Shown piece by piece: positions 25,651 through 36,660 of a DNA stretch of 64,000 bases. The DNA comes from Melanocharis versteri. Taxonomy: Eukaryota; Chordata; Aves; Passeriformes; Melanocharitidae. How positions within the stretch are numbered: the stretch's first letter is position 1; the number at the start of each line of letters is the position of its first letter. Location of the stretch: positions 21,288 through 85,287 of the forward strand of contig VZTG01007226.1 in NCBI GenBank assembly GCA_013397845.1, in the 5' to 3' direction. The translations under genes and the position numbers were made by a program. The notes under the pieces were generated by a model. It did no database searches. It was given only the letters and a program-made list of their open reading frames with translations, and was not told the origin of the DNA.

Positions 25651-28600
25651 GAAAGGAGAAGTAGGTACTTTCTTACTGGCTCCTGCCTCAGCAACACAGT
25701 CATCTCCTAGCTCGTAGAAGGACAAGAGTGGGTCTCACAGGGCATTGTCCCTGAAGGAACATCACCCAGTGGATAGATCCACAGCAGGAGCCTTCTATGG
25801 ACAGCAGAGGAGCTGACCTCCACCCACAGTGGCCAAGGAGGCTGCCCCACAGCCAGGTGGGTGACAAAGGGGCCTCCACTCTCCCTGGCCTCCTGGGACC
25901 TGTCTCAACCTGACCCATACCACCATTTCAGAGGTGGCTCTGGCTGGGAGTCAACAGGAAATCAACACCCTGGTCAAAGGCTGGAGCAGCTTGGAGGCCA
26001 CAGTGAGGTTTCTGGCAGACCTAGTGCCACTATTGCTCCCAGGAAAACACAGGAGGGGAAAACACTTCCTTTTTCAGTTCATGCCCTCCTGAATTAGGCA
26101 GGGCAAGGACATTTGACATCACCTGCCCATCCAGGTGGCCTATGCACATCCCTGTGGGGGGACTACCACCCCGTACAAAATCTTCAGGGAACATAAGAGG
26201 GCACAGGAGATGTCCCCTCTCCTATGTCCACAATGTCCAAGGCATTGGCTGGCTCACCAGCTTCCCCAAAACACACTGGTAGGACACATGCAGCAGGGGC
26301 AGAATGCAAAACCTCCAAGTCCTTGATTTCATCTGAGCTTTGGTGTTGTTTCTGACCAGCCACCACTTCAGCAGGTGGCACTCTAGCCTGTGTGCCAGCA
26401 TGTGCACTTGGAGGTCTCTCTGCCGAAACCTGCCCTTTGTTCGCATCACTGCAAGCACGGCCTGCCTGGGAGGGTTCCCTGAGGGCTGAGCAGGAAAAGA
26501 AACAGCAACATTAAGCTTAAAAGGCAAAATCACAGCAGGATTCAGGCACTGAAGTTCCTTTGGTGCCACTGAAAATCCCATCCAAAGTCCCAGCAAAGGC
26601 AGGTTATACAAGTTAAACCTGCCCACACACTGGCACCACTGTCCCTGGGACTTTTGCCCCACTCACAACAATAAGTCTGTTTATAAAGCACCAGCTTCCT
26701 GTTCCAGCTCCACCACTTGTTGCAGCATCAACAAGCCCCCGCAGCTGCAAGGCTGCCCCTTGCCACTCATCCCATCTCCTGACAGGAGCCAGCAGGACAA
26801 AATCCTGCCCACCCCAAATCATCTCCCGCTGCTCCACCACCCGTTCCCCCGCAGCATTTGTGGCATTGGTGGCTCTTGGGAAGCCGCCGGGCTCCACGTG
26901 GCCACGGCCGAGGTGTTAGCACGTTTTGCTTGCCTGATGGCTGGGAACCTGTGGCAGAGAGGCGGCCAACAGCTGGGCCGAGAAAGCTGCTGCTGCTGCT
27001 TGCCAAGTCTACATGGTAGCCATAAAAAAAAATATTGCCAGGCTTTTCATGGAGTAAGAGCTAAGCACGAGCTCCCACTTCAGCCCAGAGACAACTGCGC
27101 CTGCTTCTCTCTCTGCGGAGGAGTATTCTTCTTTGACTGCACAACAGGCATAAGGGAAACAGCACATGGCAGCAATCATGGGAGAGTGGCAAACAGCCAT
27201 CTGAACTGGTGGTCACAAAGCTGTCCAGCAGCTGCAGAGATAGAGGAGGGGGAGAAAATGAGCCAGAGGGGGATGGAGTGGAGGAGGAGGGGAAGAAGCT
27301 TTAAAGACAGGCAGATTAAGGGCAGCCCCTCAAATGAGTCAAAACTCACTGAGATGCGGTTACAACGCCCTGTTTATCGGGAGGCATCCACAAATTAATA
27401 AAAAGGAGTAAAACCTGGACAACTAGGAAGTCGTAGTCAATCAGATTCATACATATTTAACAGGGACATTCATCTGAATAAAGGCCTGCCTGTAGCATGC
27501 TAGAAACAAGTCACACTGCCTGGGAGGCTCACACAGAAAGCTTTGCTCCAGGCCAGCACGGGACAGAAAGGCAGGGGATTGTTTGCTGTGCTCAGGGAAA
27601 AAGCAGCCCTGATGTGAACAGAGAAGATGAAGACGCCGGTGAGGTGCAGGGGAAAGGTTATCTCCCAGGCTGGTGAGATGCAGGGAAAGGGCATGCTCTC
27701 CAGACCCTGACCCAGGAAGGACAGGATAGACCATGCTCTGTTTCACAGCTGAAACCCGCCTCCTGGCACACGCTGCCGGGGACAAGCAGGGCTGCTGCCT
27801 GTGGAGCCAGAGCAGCTGAGCTGCAGCCCAGGAGACAGCACAGCTGCTCAGGGGCAGCCCCAGGAAAAAGCTTTAGCTCTTGTTTTCTGGTCCAGAGCTC
27901 TTGCTCTCAGTGCAGGAGCACGGCTTTGACAAGAAGCCCCAGAAAGCTTCTTGAAACATGTGCCAGGATCATGACTGACGTTAGGAGGATGAGAGATGAA
28001 GGGATCACCTCTCCTTTAGTCTCTCTAGCAATGGCCTGGATCCAGGTGTGGACTTGGGCTATAAACCTCTTGCCACACATCCTGGTGGGCCCTTTCAGAA
28101 CTGCATTAGTGGGAATTCAAGCCTAAGAGAACCACGCTGCATCAAACCACATTACTTCTGCTGCACCTCTGCCTGGGCACTGGCTGAACCCACGACCTTG
28201 CACAGGGCCCTACAATGACATGTCCTGTACCAGAGCTGCTCCATGGGCAGCCCTCAGCAACCTTGGCATTTGATGTGAACCCATTAGTATAAAAACGGGA
28301 AACCCAAACTGGGTACTGCTGGCTTGGGAAGCATCATCAAACAGGATTCCCCCTGCCTACTGTCCTCCACTGGCAACCATATGAAACACAAAACCAGCTG
28401 TTACTAAGGCGAGTTCCCTCTCTGTCCAGCACAGCCTGTCGCAGGAGTTCTGCAACCCAGGCTGTGTCCTCGCTGACACCTGCTCAACCTCAGAAACCCT
28501 CCAGAGGTTTGCACAAGCACAGCTGGCTGAACTTTCCATTGAGACACGGGAACACAGGCACTCTCATCCCACAGGAATTGCTACGGCCCTGTTGACACTG

Positions 28601-31600
28601 AGGCTTGTAGGTGGTGTTTCCAGAGCAGATTTCCCTCTCTCCTCAAGGCGGAGGCTCTCCCTTGGGGCAGCAGCAGTGGCTTTGGTCCACCCTGTCATCT
28701 GTGGCAAAAAGGCATCAGCCAGACAAGGAGAGGCTCTTATGGAACAGATGGGAGGCAGGACATAGCTGAGGAAAAAATGGGGAGCGCACCTACAGCACAT
28801 GACAGTAGTACGTGATATGTTCCAGAGATACGGGAAAGTGACGGTTATGAAAGAGACAAGAGGGGAAGGGAAAGGGAAAAAAAAAAAGGCTTTTGGCCCA
28901 AGTCCAGGGGGAAAGGTTCATTTCTGTCATCAGACTTAATGGTTCAGCCTGGGGAGAAATGCAAACGGCACCAGGTCCTCCCTTCCCAGAGAGGGAGAGC
29001 AGGGTCAAACGCAGCACCACCTTTCCTCTCCCTGTGCACGCCACCTGCCTCAGCCTGACCCGAGGCGGGAGTTGTCCTGAGCTGCCATTGGAGCCGGGTT
29101 TACAGAGAACAGCAGTGGCCTGGTGATCGCTGCATCATGTAGGGAATCAGAAGTACTTTTGCCCCAGGCAATACAGTAAGCTCAGTAGGAACCAGTTTTC
29201 ATGCATCAGATACATTACATGGATGCCACACATCCCATTTGGCAACTCCCTCACGTATTGCAAGCTCCTGGACAAAGGGACTCCAAACTCCCTGGATCTG
29301 GCACAGCACTCACTAGGCTTGAATTTAGACTTACATTCTTGGCCAGCAGCCCCGAGCTCTGGGAAGGAAGCATCCTTTTTCCCCGTCTCCTCCCTCCTTC
29401 CCACTCCTGCCCCCGGACGGAAGGCATATTGGATCACTCCTCTTTGTGAGTAAGGGAGTGCTCTTCTTCTGAAATAACTGCATAATGCTGCCTCTGCATA
29501 GGCAGCTCTGCTGGTCCTGCTCTTCTCAATCCACCAGGAAAAGAAATCTCTGCTGGAATACTGTTCTGCTGGAATCAAAACACATCACAAAATCCAGCTG
29601 ATTTTGACAGGATTTTCCTTAGGAAAAAAATCAGGAAAACAAGGAGTTCCAGATAGAGTGCATTGAAACATTTTACAGCATGTTTAAATGCAGCATAGCT
29701 GCTTTTTTATTCCTATTTCAAAGCTACTTTAATTTTAATTTTGTCTCCTTGTATTGCATTAGGTAAGGTGCAAAAGTCAAACTAACACTTCCAGTTATTA
29801 AAAAAAAAAGAGTTGAAAGTAAGAAAACTGAAGATTTTAAAATTTGCCAAATCAAATTCTGAACATTAAAATCCTCAATAAAACCAAACCTAGATGCCAA
29901 TTTTCACCCTCTGTATAAATATTAAACATTATTTGAATACAGTTCTCAATCTGTGAAATCCCCTGGTGTAGATAAGCCTTTAGCACTAGGTAGGATGATA
30001 AAACTGCTATACAGTGTAAAAAGCTGCTATAAAATTATTGTAACTCCAGTAGGGGGTTCTACAGCAAGTACAACATCTAAATTTTTGAAAACATACATAT
30101 ATTCTACCACCAATAAAAGTATGCAACTAGGAGAGAAGCTATCTATACATCAGTATTTACAGGTTTAGGAATTATATCATCCTAAATGACATTTCTCAGC
30201 ATTAGCCTCCACATGACTTTTCAAAACAGGCAAAAAACTTCAATATCCTATTAACTGTGTTCTCATGTGCATGTATGCAGTCCCATTGGTCTCACAGGTG
30301 TAAATTAGGGCAGGATTTGGCCTATGATATCCATAGCCCAAAAGAGCAACTGCAAATCCTTAAAGGAGCGGGGGGGGAAAAAAGAGACAATAGCCCTGAA
30401 ACAATTAGTGAGGTTAGAGACAAAAGAAAAATAATTATGTTGACAAAAGCAATGCTACGTGTTAGCTTGACCTTAAATAAACCCTAGATACTGGCTAGTA
30501 AGTTCTCTGTTGAAATCACTGAACTGAACACTAAAATAAAAACCAGTTTGGAGGGGGCAGCGGCTTCAAACCTACAGAAAGCAGCTTTACATACCAACCG
30601 CAGGCAGCAAGTAAAGATCACTGTGTTTAAGCAGAAATTGCAGGAAGTGTGTGGGTGGCAATAGCCATCCTCCACAGTAGAGTTTAGTGGAGGACACTGT
30701 GACCATTCCTGTGGCTGGTCCAGGAAAATATCCATGCCGTGGCGAGATACACTGCCAAGATGCATCCCTGCTTTCCAAGGGCTCAGCAGCTGGACTTGGG
30801 ATGAGCCTCTCAGATTTGCCAGGGCCTGAAACAAAATTAGACGAGCCAGAAATGAAAGGTGAGATCTTGGACCAAGTACAACAGATCTTGGATCCTGTAC
30901 AAAAGTCACAGAGATCAGATGTCACCCAGTGATTAGGGGGAGTTGGGATAATATCAAAGAGAAGGTAGGCCAGCTACGTTAAGAGGAAGAAAACTCCTTC
31001 AATTATAGCCCAGATCTACAAGTCAGAAGATGTAGTTTACACTCTTGACAAAGCTGAAAGCTTCCTGTGACATCTTAAGCAAACTAGTTTGCTCCTCGAT
31101 CCAGCAGGATAATTTACACAGTCCAAAGCTTTCCACTAACTGAAGTGTACAGACTGCTTGCAGCTCCCAAGGAGAAAAGTGCTCTTACCTTAAAACACAG
31201 CAACAAAACCCTCCCATCATCCATCTGCTGAGCACGGTGGGAATGCCCTCGGTGGGGTACCACACACAGCCAGCTCCCACTGATGTAAAACATATTTTAG
31301 TGCTTGCTACTCAGTCCCAGCGTACCGCTTCCTATCCCTTATAACCACCTCCATCCCACCACGTTCTTCATGAATGGAAACTATTCATACCGTTATACTA
31401 GAAATAGCCAAGTAAACAGGAAAAAAACCCAGATTTGCCAGCAGGTGCTATGGGAGGGGAGAAGGCCATGGTGATCAAGCCGTGTAAATGGTACCAAGCA
31501 TGGCAATTTAACCACCTCTCTGTCGAGAAAGCCAGAACCATGGGGATGCATATTTTAGAGAAGGCTTTCAAACACACTGTTGGCTCTTATCTCAACCCAG

Positions 31601-33299
31601 CATTGTACATGCTATTCATCACAGGCCATGACAGAAATTATATCAGCATCAGCAGCAACCAGAGTAGCAGAATATTCTGCAAGAAAAAAACCCAACCAAA
31701 AAAACCACTGGTGTTTACCATGAATAATGTCAGTTGTTCTACAGTTTTCAACTTCCAGTTAGGGTTATTTGGCTCTGAGCTAATGAAAGCACTTTGGGAA
31801 TATTGGCTGGAAGGAGGGCAGCATCCAGATGTATTTGACAGAAGTAAAAACCTATGTAAGCCCTACATTTCTTGTCTAAAAGTCATCACCCCAGAATAGC
31901 TTGTGATCTAGTTATTTTTATTCAGAGAAGAGCCTGTGCCTTGAGTTTGGATCAGAGTCCAAATTCCGCTAGAGTTTCAGACTGTTGTTAAGGTAGGATG
32001 CTCCATTCTGGCCCAGTTCAGAAACAGGATGACCAGTAAATTGGGGACCTCATTTAGAGTCAGGCTCAGACATTAGGGGTGGTCCATTTTTACAGGTTTG
32101 CATCATACAATAAATGAGCGGTTTTACATGAAAAGTAGGGGTTTTTTCTTGAGAAGGGAGGATTTAGAAACTGTGTCCCCTTTTCCATATTTCAGAAAGG
32201 CTGCAGGTTTTTTCATGGATGCTGGGAAGGCTTCTGAGTTTCACCAGTCCTCAGAGGTCACCATTTGATAAAGGAGAGCACGTTTCACTAGCTGAGAATC
32301 ATAGTGGTGAGTACTAACAGCTCTCTGTGTTAAAGCACTATCAGCAGACACACATTTACCATTAGGCCACACACAGTATTACAGCTTGCTCTGTTTTGTC
32401 TGTGCATGCATCAAGGATTCTTTGACAGTTTTCTATATTTTGGGATGTGGAAACCTTGTAGGAACTACAGGATCTCTTAAAAACCACCTGCCCATTTTCT
32501 TCCTCCTTCCTCCCATTTATGAATGATCCCTTGAGTACAGGAGCTTTCTTCATTGCCCCAACTGGATATTCTTAAAGATTTTATTATACCTCACTGGTTC
32601 AGATTTAACCACAGTGGTAGTAACGTAATAATTCATAACAATATCTTGCAAATGCTCTGTTAGTAAATCTGGAAAATGATGATCTCTTAGTTACCTGGGC
32701 TGTGTACCCATCCTAGAGCCCTTGTTTACACAGGAGGCTGACACAGTTCCAAATACACCATTTTAGTTGCTCACGTAACAAATAAATACTTCACGCGTAT
32801 TTCACACACATGCTTGGCACAGAATGTAGAAGTGCACAGTCACATGAAACAGGAGTAGTATAGTCTATTCCAGTAGATGCATCCAGTCCCACACACATCT
32901 CCAGACCTGTAGGAGGCAATGCAGGAACTGTATGGGGCTGTGGACGTGTTCTGTGGGAAAGGATTGAGCCGCCTTCTCTCCCCTCTCTCTTTTCTAAAAC
33001 TCAGGGTAAAGCAGTGCTAGTAAAAGTGCTCTCTCTTAAATGTAACGAATGTCAGCTGGGTTAACAAACAGCACCTTTGCCTGCGCTTAAAACTATCTGA
33101 AAGGCTTCACCTGACAGATTAGGAAGACCTTGGACAACCTTTTCTACGAGCAGAGCAAGGGGTATAGGTGCCATCAGCAGAGGATTGGTAGCAAGCATCT
33201 GGAATGGCTGTTAAATTTCCAGCCAGGTCAGCTGTTTGAAAATAAATGTCTGTCCACAGCCTTATGGAACCGAGCTGGTACATCTTCAGACACCCCTGA
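25651..33299. other. Non-coding sequence, mostly unique
   Basis: No gene is supported over this 7.6 kb. Frames of up to 212 codons occur (26,760-27,398 plus; 31,435-31,899 plus, 154 codons), but none contains a recognised domain. A G/A-rich tract lies at about 27,240-27,300, and a purine run with A11 at about 28,856-28,889. A 21 bp near-tandem repeat beginning AGATCTTGGA occupies 30,862-30,903. A G8 run sits near 30,370. Confidence 0.5.
30862..30903. repeat. Diverged two-copy 21 bp tandem repeat
   Basis: Units 30,862-30,882 and 30,883-30,903 both start AGATCTTGGA and both carry GTACAA near the end, with substitutions between. They fall in an 81-codon plus-strand frame (30,687-30,932), giving a repeated ILDxVQ pattern there, but the frame has no other support as coding. 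Confidence 0.75.
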
Positions 33300-33330
33300 C
33301 ATAAATCTCTTGTACATCAAGAGATTTATG
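33300..33330. repeat. Perfect 13 bp inverted repeat with 5-base loop
   Basis: CATAAATCTCTTG (33,300-33,312) pairs exactly with CAAGAGATTTATG (33,318-33,330) around TACAT. It sits immediately upstream of the LINE fossil. It is too short for a typical microRNA precursor. Confidence 0.92.
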
Positions 33331-33339
33331 ATAAACACT

Positions 33340-34030
33340 TGCTCTTTCCTTAACCTCCAAAACCTCTTCCACCTGCTGAATAACTCAAGAGTCTTTCCTC
33401 TCACCCAGCCTGTTCAATATCTATATAAAGCCTCTGGAGAAGATTCGGTGGCACCACAGACTGACTTGTCAGCAGTACACATATGACACCCATCTCTACA
33501 TTATCTTCACCTCCCATGCAAATAACACCATTACTCAACTCTTCAAGGGCTTGACTAAGATCAGCAAATGAATGAAGTTGGCAGAAGGTGAATTGTTGCA
33601 AGAGCCTGGGCTGACGATGGTACAGGAAAGTATTTTACACTTTGATAATGTCCGTTGCTGGCATTAAGACTAACTGAAGATTTAGTGTTAATCTGAACTC
33701 CATCATCCCGAAAACCCAAATAACTGTTGCTACAAAAGCCTCAATCCTTCAGCACAATTTCCAATCAGATAACTGAAAAGATTGGACTTGGCCGTTATGC
33801 TTGATTTCTACAATCTAATGGATTTAGAAATGACAACCCGTGCAAGAATGCTTCTGGCCATTTACTCAGCAGCAAAAGACCACCAAACAAGCTTAAGCTC
33901 TGTTCTTTGCTCTGCTGACTACTCAGTCCCAGCTTAAATTCAAGGCTCTGCTCTTAATTTCAAAGCCTTCATGACTTTAGTGAAAATTGATTTAAGGGCA
34001 TCCACACTTCTGGAACATGACACTGTTGAA
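33340..34030 (+). mobile_element. Ancient L2/CR1-like LINE reverse transcriptase fossil
   Basis: Plus-strand translation across shifting frames recovers the order of reverse transcriptase landmarks of L2/CR1-type non-LTR retrotransposons. TQESFLSPSLFNIYIKPL (about 33,381-33,434) corresponds to the family's PQGSVLSP.LFNIYMKPL block. QQYTYDTHLYIIF (about 33,465-33,503) corresponds to the catalytic YADDTQLY box, with the second Asp of the YADD core retained and the first replaced. A K..KLA.GELL block follows. Near 33,925-33,975 there is a decayed C-terminal block of the kind usually reading HWLPV...FK.L.L..KAL. Stops and frameshifts interrupt it throughout, so it is inactive and old. No 3' tail or target-site duplication survives. 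I recognise the clade; the exact subfamily is not assigned. Confidence 0.78.
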
Positions 34031-35678
34031 ACGCATCAGTTATATCGCTCTGTAACAAAATAAATACCCACTTTGGGGGGTGTGTGCAGCAGGGACAGAG
34101 ATTCCCTGCTGCCTAGGACACAACCTGCAAGAGACACCCATAAATCTCGGAAGTGCAGAACAAGAAAGAAACCAGTTTTGCAACCCAGTCTTCCCATCTC
34201 TGTTCCAACTGTACCAAAACCATCAGCACGAACAAGTAGTCCACGACTGAGAGATCGGACAAAGTCTGATTTCCAGACAACTCCACTGGGAGTTCCCTGG
34301 TGTCTGATAAAAAGTGAGCTGAGTTGGTAGCACGCTGATGCTTCTAGCACAAACAGGCGCTTTCACATACCCATCTGCCTCTCTCTTTCAAACTCACAGG
34401 AACTTCACTTTCAGATCCATATTCCTTTGTCAACAGGCTCAAACCTTTGGGGAGGTGAGAAGGGAAGGCACATGGAACCACATATACAGACAGGCTTACA
34501 TACACAGCATGAATTCAGAGGCTTTGTTTTACTAGGAAAGAGTTATTGGCAGAAGCACCCTATGTAAAAAATAGGAGAGGAATCGAGAGAGAGGAATGTC
34601 AAAGATGTGTTCATTCTCATGAGCTCATGAAGTGATTGGAGGCAGATAGATAATGGTATACAGGAACATCTGAGGAGTCATTGCTTTCCAACACACCAGT
34701 AACAGCCAGCGACTCAGAACCTGGAGAGAATCACACAAACATTTCCAAATGACAAATGAGTCACTAATGATAATTAGACCTGACAGAAATTTATTTCCTC
34801 CTAAAACAAATCCAAAGACTGCTTTTCAATTGCATGAGATGCAAAACAAGGCAAAAAGTTGAGATACCAATGAAATACACCTGAATTTATGTCCATAACT
34901 CACTGCTGCACAGGGAGGGGACGTTAAGGTTGCATCTCCATGTTACTTTTTTCATTTCCTGACCATTGCTCAGTTGCAATGCATCTAACTATGTTAAAAT
35001 TGCCTGCCAAGGAAAGTAAAACAGAGGTACCTCAACTGGGGAACCAACCACACATATATCTATACACTATACAGAATAAATGCCCTGACAATGCAGGATT
35101 TCTGTGATGCATCTAGTATTCCATGAATCCTCCAGCTGGTCTTGCCTGGGAGGAAAAATCTGCATGTATGAGCAGGGATACTGTTCAGAGACACTAAAAC
35201 AGGTTCATAATAAGTCATCCTGTTTTCTTCAGCACAAAAATAAGCCCATATCAGGCATTTTTTTCTGACAACAACTGGCAGTAACTTTGTACATTTCAAA
35301 CGCCAGTCAGACAACTTTTCAAATGGTTAAAAAGTGTGTGAAGGTTGAAAAGCTTGGAAGTCTTGCCAAAGTTGATAAAACTTTGCTGAAATGTTAAACA
35401 AAAGTTTCCATGAAATTTTCACTGCAACAACCATTCAACTTGAAACCTGCCTAAATTTGTTCAGACCTTTGGACTAATCTGACAAGAAGTAAGTGGCCAA
35501 GCAAACCATCAGAACCGAAACTTGGAATCACCAAAGAGGCCCACGCCAAGCCTCTGCCTTGGTGGGATTATATCTTGTCAGGCTCTTCCAGCGCTTGATT
35601 CCAGCAGCTTGATTCCAACATTTGGGCTGGCACGCCGTGCCAGAGAGACAGCAATTTTGAGTTACAACTGAGAAAACA

Positions 35679-35681
<3 letters not shown>
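34031..35681. other. Non-coding sequence, no genes seen
   Basis: Unique sequence with short chance frames. At 35,637-35,653 there is a 17-base near-palindrome, CTGGCACG-C-CGTGCCAG. Nothing else was recognised. Confidence 0.5.

Positions 35682-35732
<51 letters not shown>
35682..35732. repeat. 51-base uninterrupted poly(A) tract
   Basis: There are 51 consecutive A residues. The sequence directly upstream shows no polyadenylation signal at the expected 10-30 base distance and no recognisable retrogene, and no flanking target-site duplication is seen. A simple homopolymer is therefore favoured over a retrocopy tail. The length is probably variable and hard to sequence accurately. Confidence 0.95.
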
Positions 35733-35735
<3 letters not shown>

Positions 35736-36229
35736 ATGCTGGTTTAATCATTTGGTAAGGCAGCTAGCATCGTCACGAAAGCATCCAAATTTTAGTGCAA
35801 ACCAGCCTCCTCCCTACTCTCCCAAAACTCTTATCTTCTTTTCTTAAACCGACAATTCAGAAAACAGCCAGCGTGCTGCTTCTCTCTGCCTTGTATCCTC
35901 TGCCGCGCTTGCACATGTGCTTATCCAGCAACAGGCATCACTAGTGAAACGGGATTACGTTCCACTGGTTAAGCGCATGAGCACAGCCCTGGGTGGGGCT
36001 GCTGGAGGATCAACTCTTAATAAGGTGTCCAATTTATAATCTAGCAGGGCGAAGAGCAACTGGCTCTCAGAATGAATAGCTCTTCTGTCTTACCATCTCC
36101 TGAGGCTGGCTGCCGGGCCGGCCCGCCTCATCCTTTTTTTTTTTTTTTCCCCTCTCTCTGTCTCTCTGATGCTGTTACGTTTTCACTAGGTTTTTGCTGG
36201 AGATATAAAGAGGAAGGAAGACAAGAAGT
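35733..36229. other. Flank of CpG island with pyrimidine tract
   Basis: Unique sequence leading into the CpG island. It includes a T15 run plus CT-rich tract (36,129-36,168) and a TATA-like AATTTATAATC near 36,030. The TATA-like site followed by GC-rich DNA could be a weak plus-strand core promoter, but no transcript start can be shown. Confidence 0.4.
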
Positions 36230-36660
36230 ATCCACCCGCATCTGGTCGCACACTGCAAACTGCCGCAAGACGAGCGGGCGCCCCGCTAGCGTAACAGGCT
36301 ACAAACCCTTGCTCTTTACTAATTCCAAGAAAGCTTCGTTCCAACCGAGGATCCCGCTCTCGGGGACCGCCGTGGTGCCGAGCGACGTCTTTAGGAGGGC
36401 TGCCCGGCGCGGGACGGGACAGCGGGCCGGCACGGGCGGAGGGGGCGGCGGGACGCGGTGCCCGGAGCGATGCANACAGCCCCTCGCCTACCCACGCGCT
36501 CCGGGGCAGAAACACCCCCCCTCCGGAAAGGCTTGGCGCACCGCTCCTGCGGTGGTGGCACACGCGAGCATCTGTCTGTCTGCTCTCCGAAGCGGTTCTC
36601 TGGGCAATGATTCCCCCTGTCCCGCAGAGCCTCCCACACCCCCAGGAGGCACGTTTAATA
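36230..36660. promoter_or_regulatory. CpG island 1
   Basis: CpG dinucleotides reach about 8-10 per 60 bases between 36,240 and 36,480, far above the CpG-depleted surroundings, and GC is high. Such islands usually mark promoters or developmental regulatory DNA in vertebrates. Open frames run through the island on both strands (289 codons plus, 173 minus) because CpG-rich DNA has few stops; neither shows a domain. An undetermined base (N) at 36,475 marks a sequencing or assembly weak point. The associated gene and direction are unknown. Confidence 0.7.

Noticed and set aside
26760..27398. 212-codon plus-strand frame
   Set aside because: No motif; overlapping frames on the minus strand; GC-rich local composition explains its length.
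31435..31899. 154-codon plus-strand frame
   Set aside because: No recognisable domain, no splice-site or promoter context; within the range expected by chance over 64 kb in six frames.
35637..35653. Near-palindrome CTGGCACGCCGTGCCAG as an NFI site
   Set aside because: The spacing between half-sites is 7 bases where NFI requires 5.
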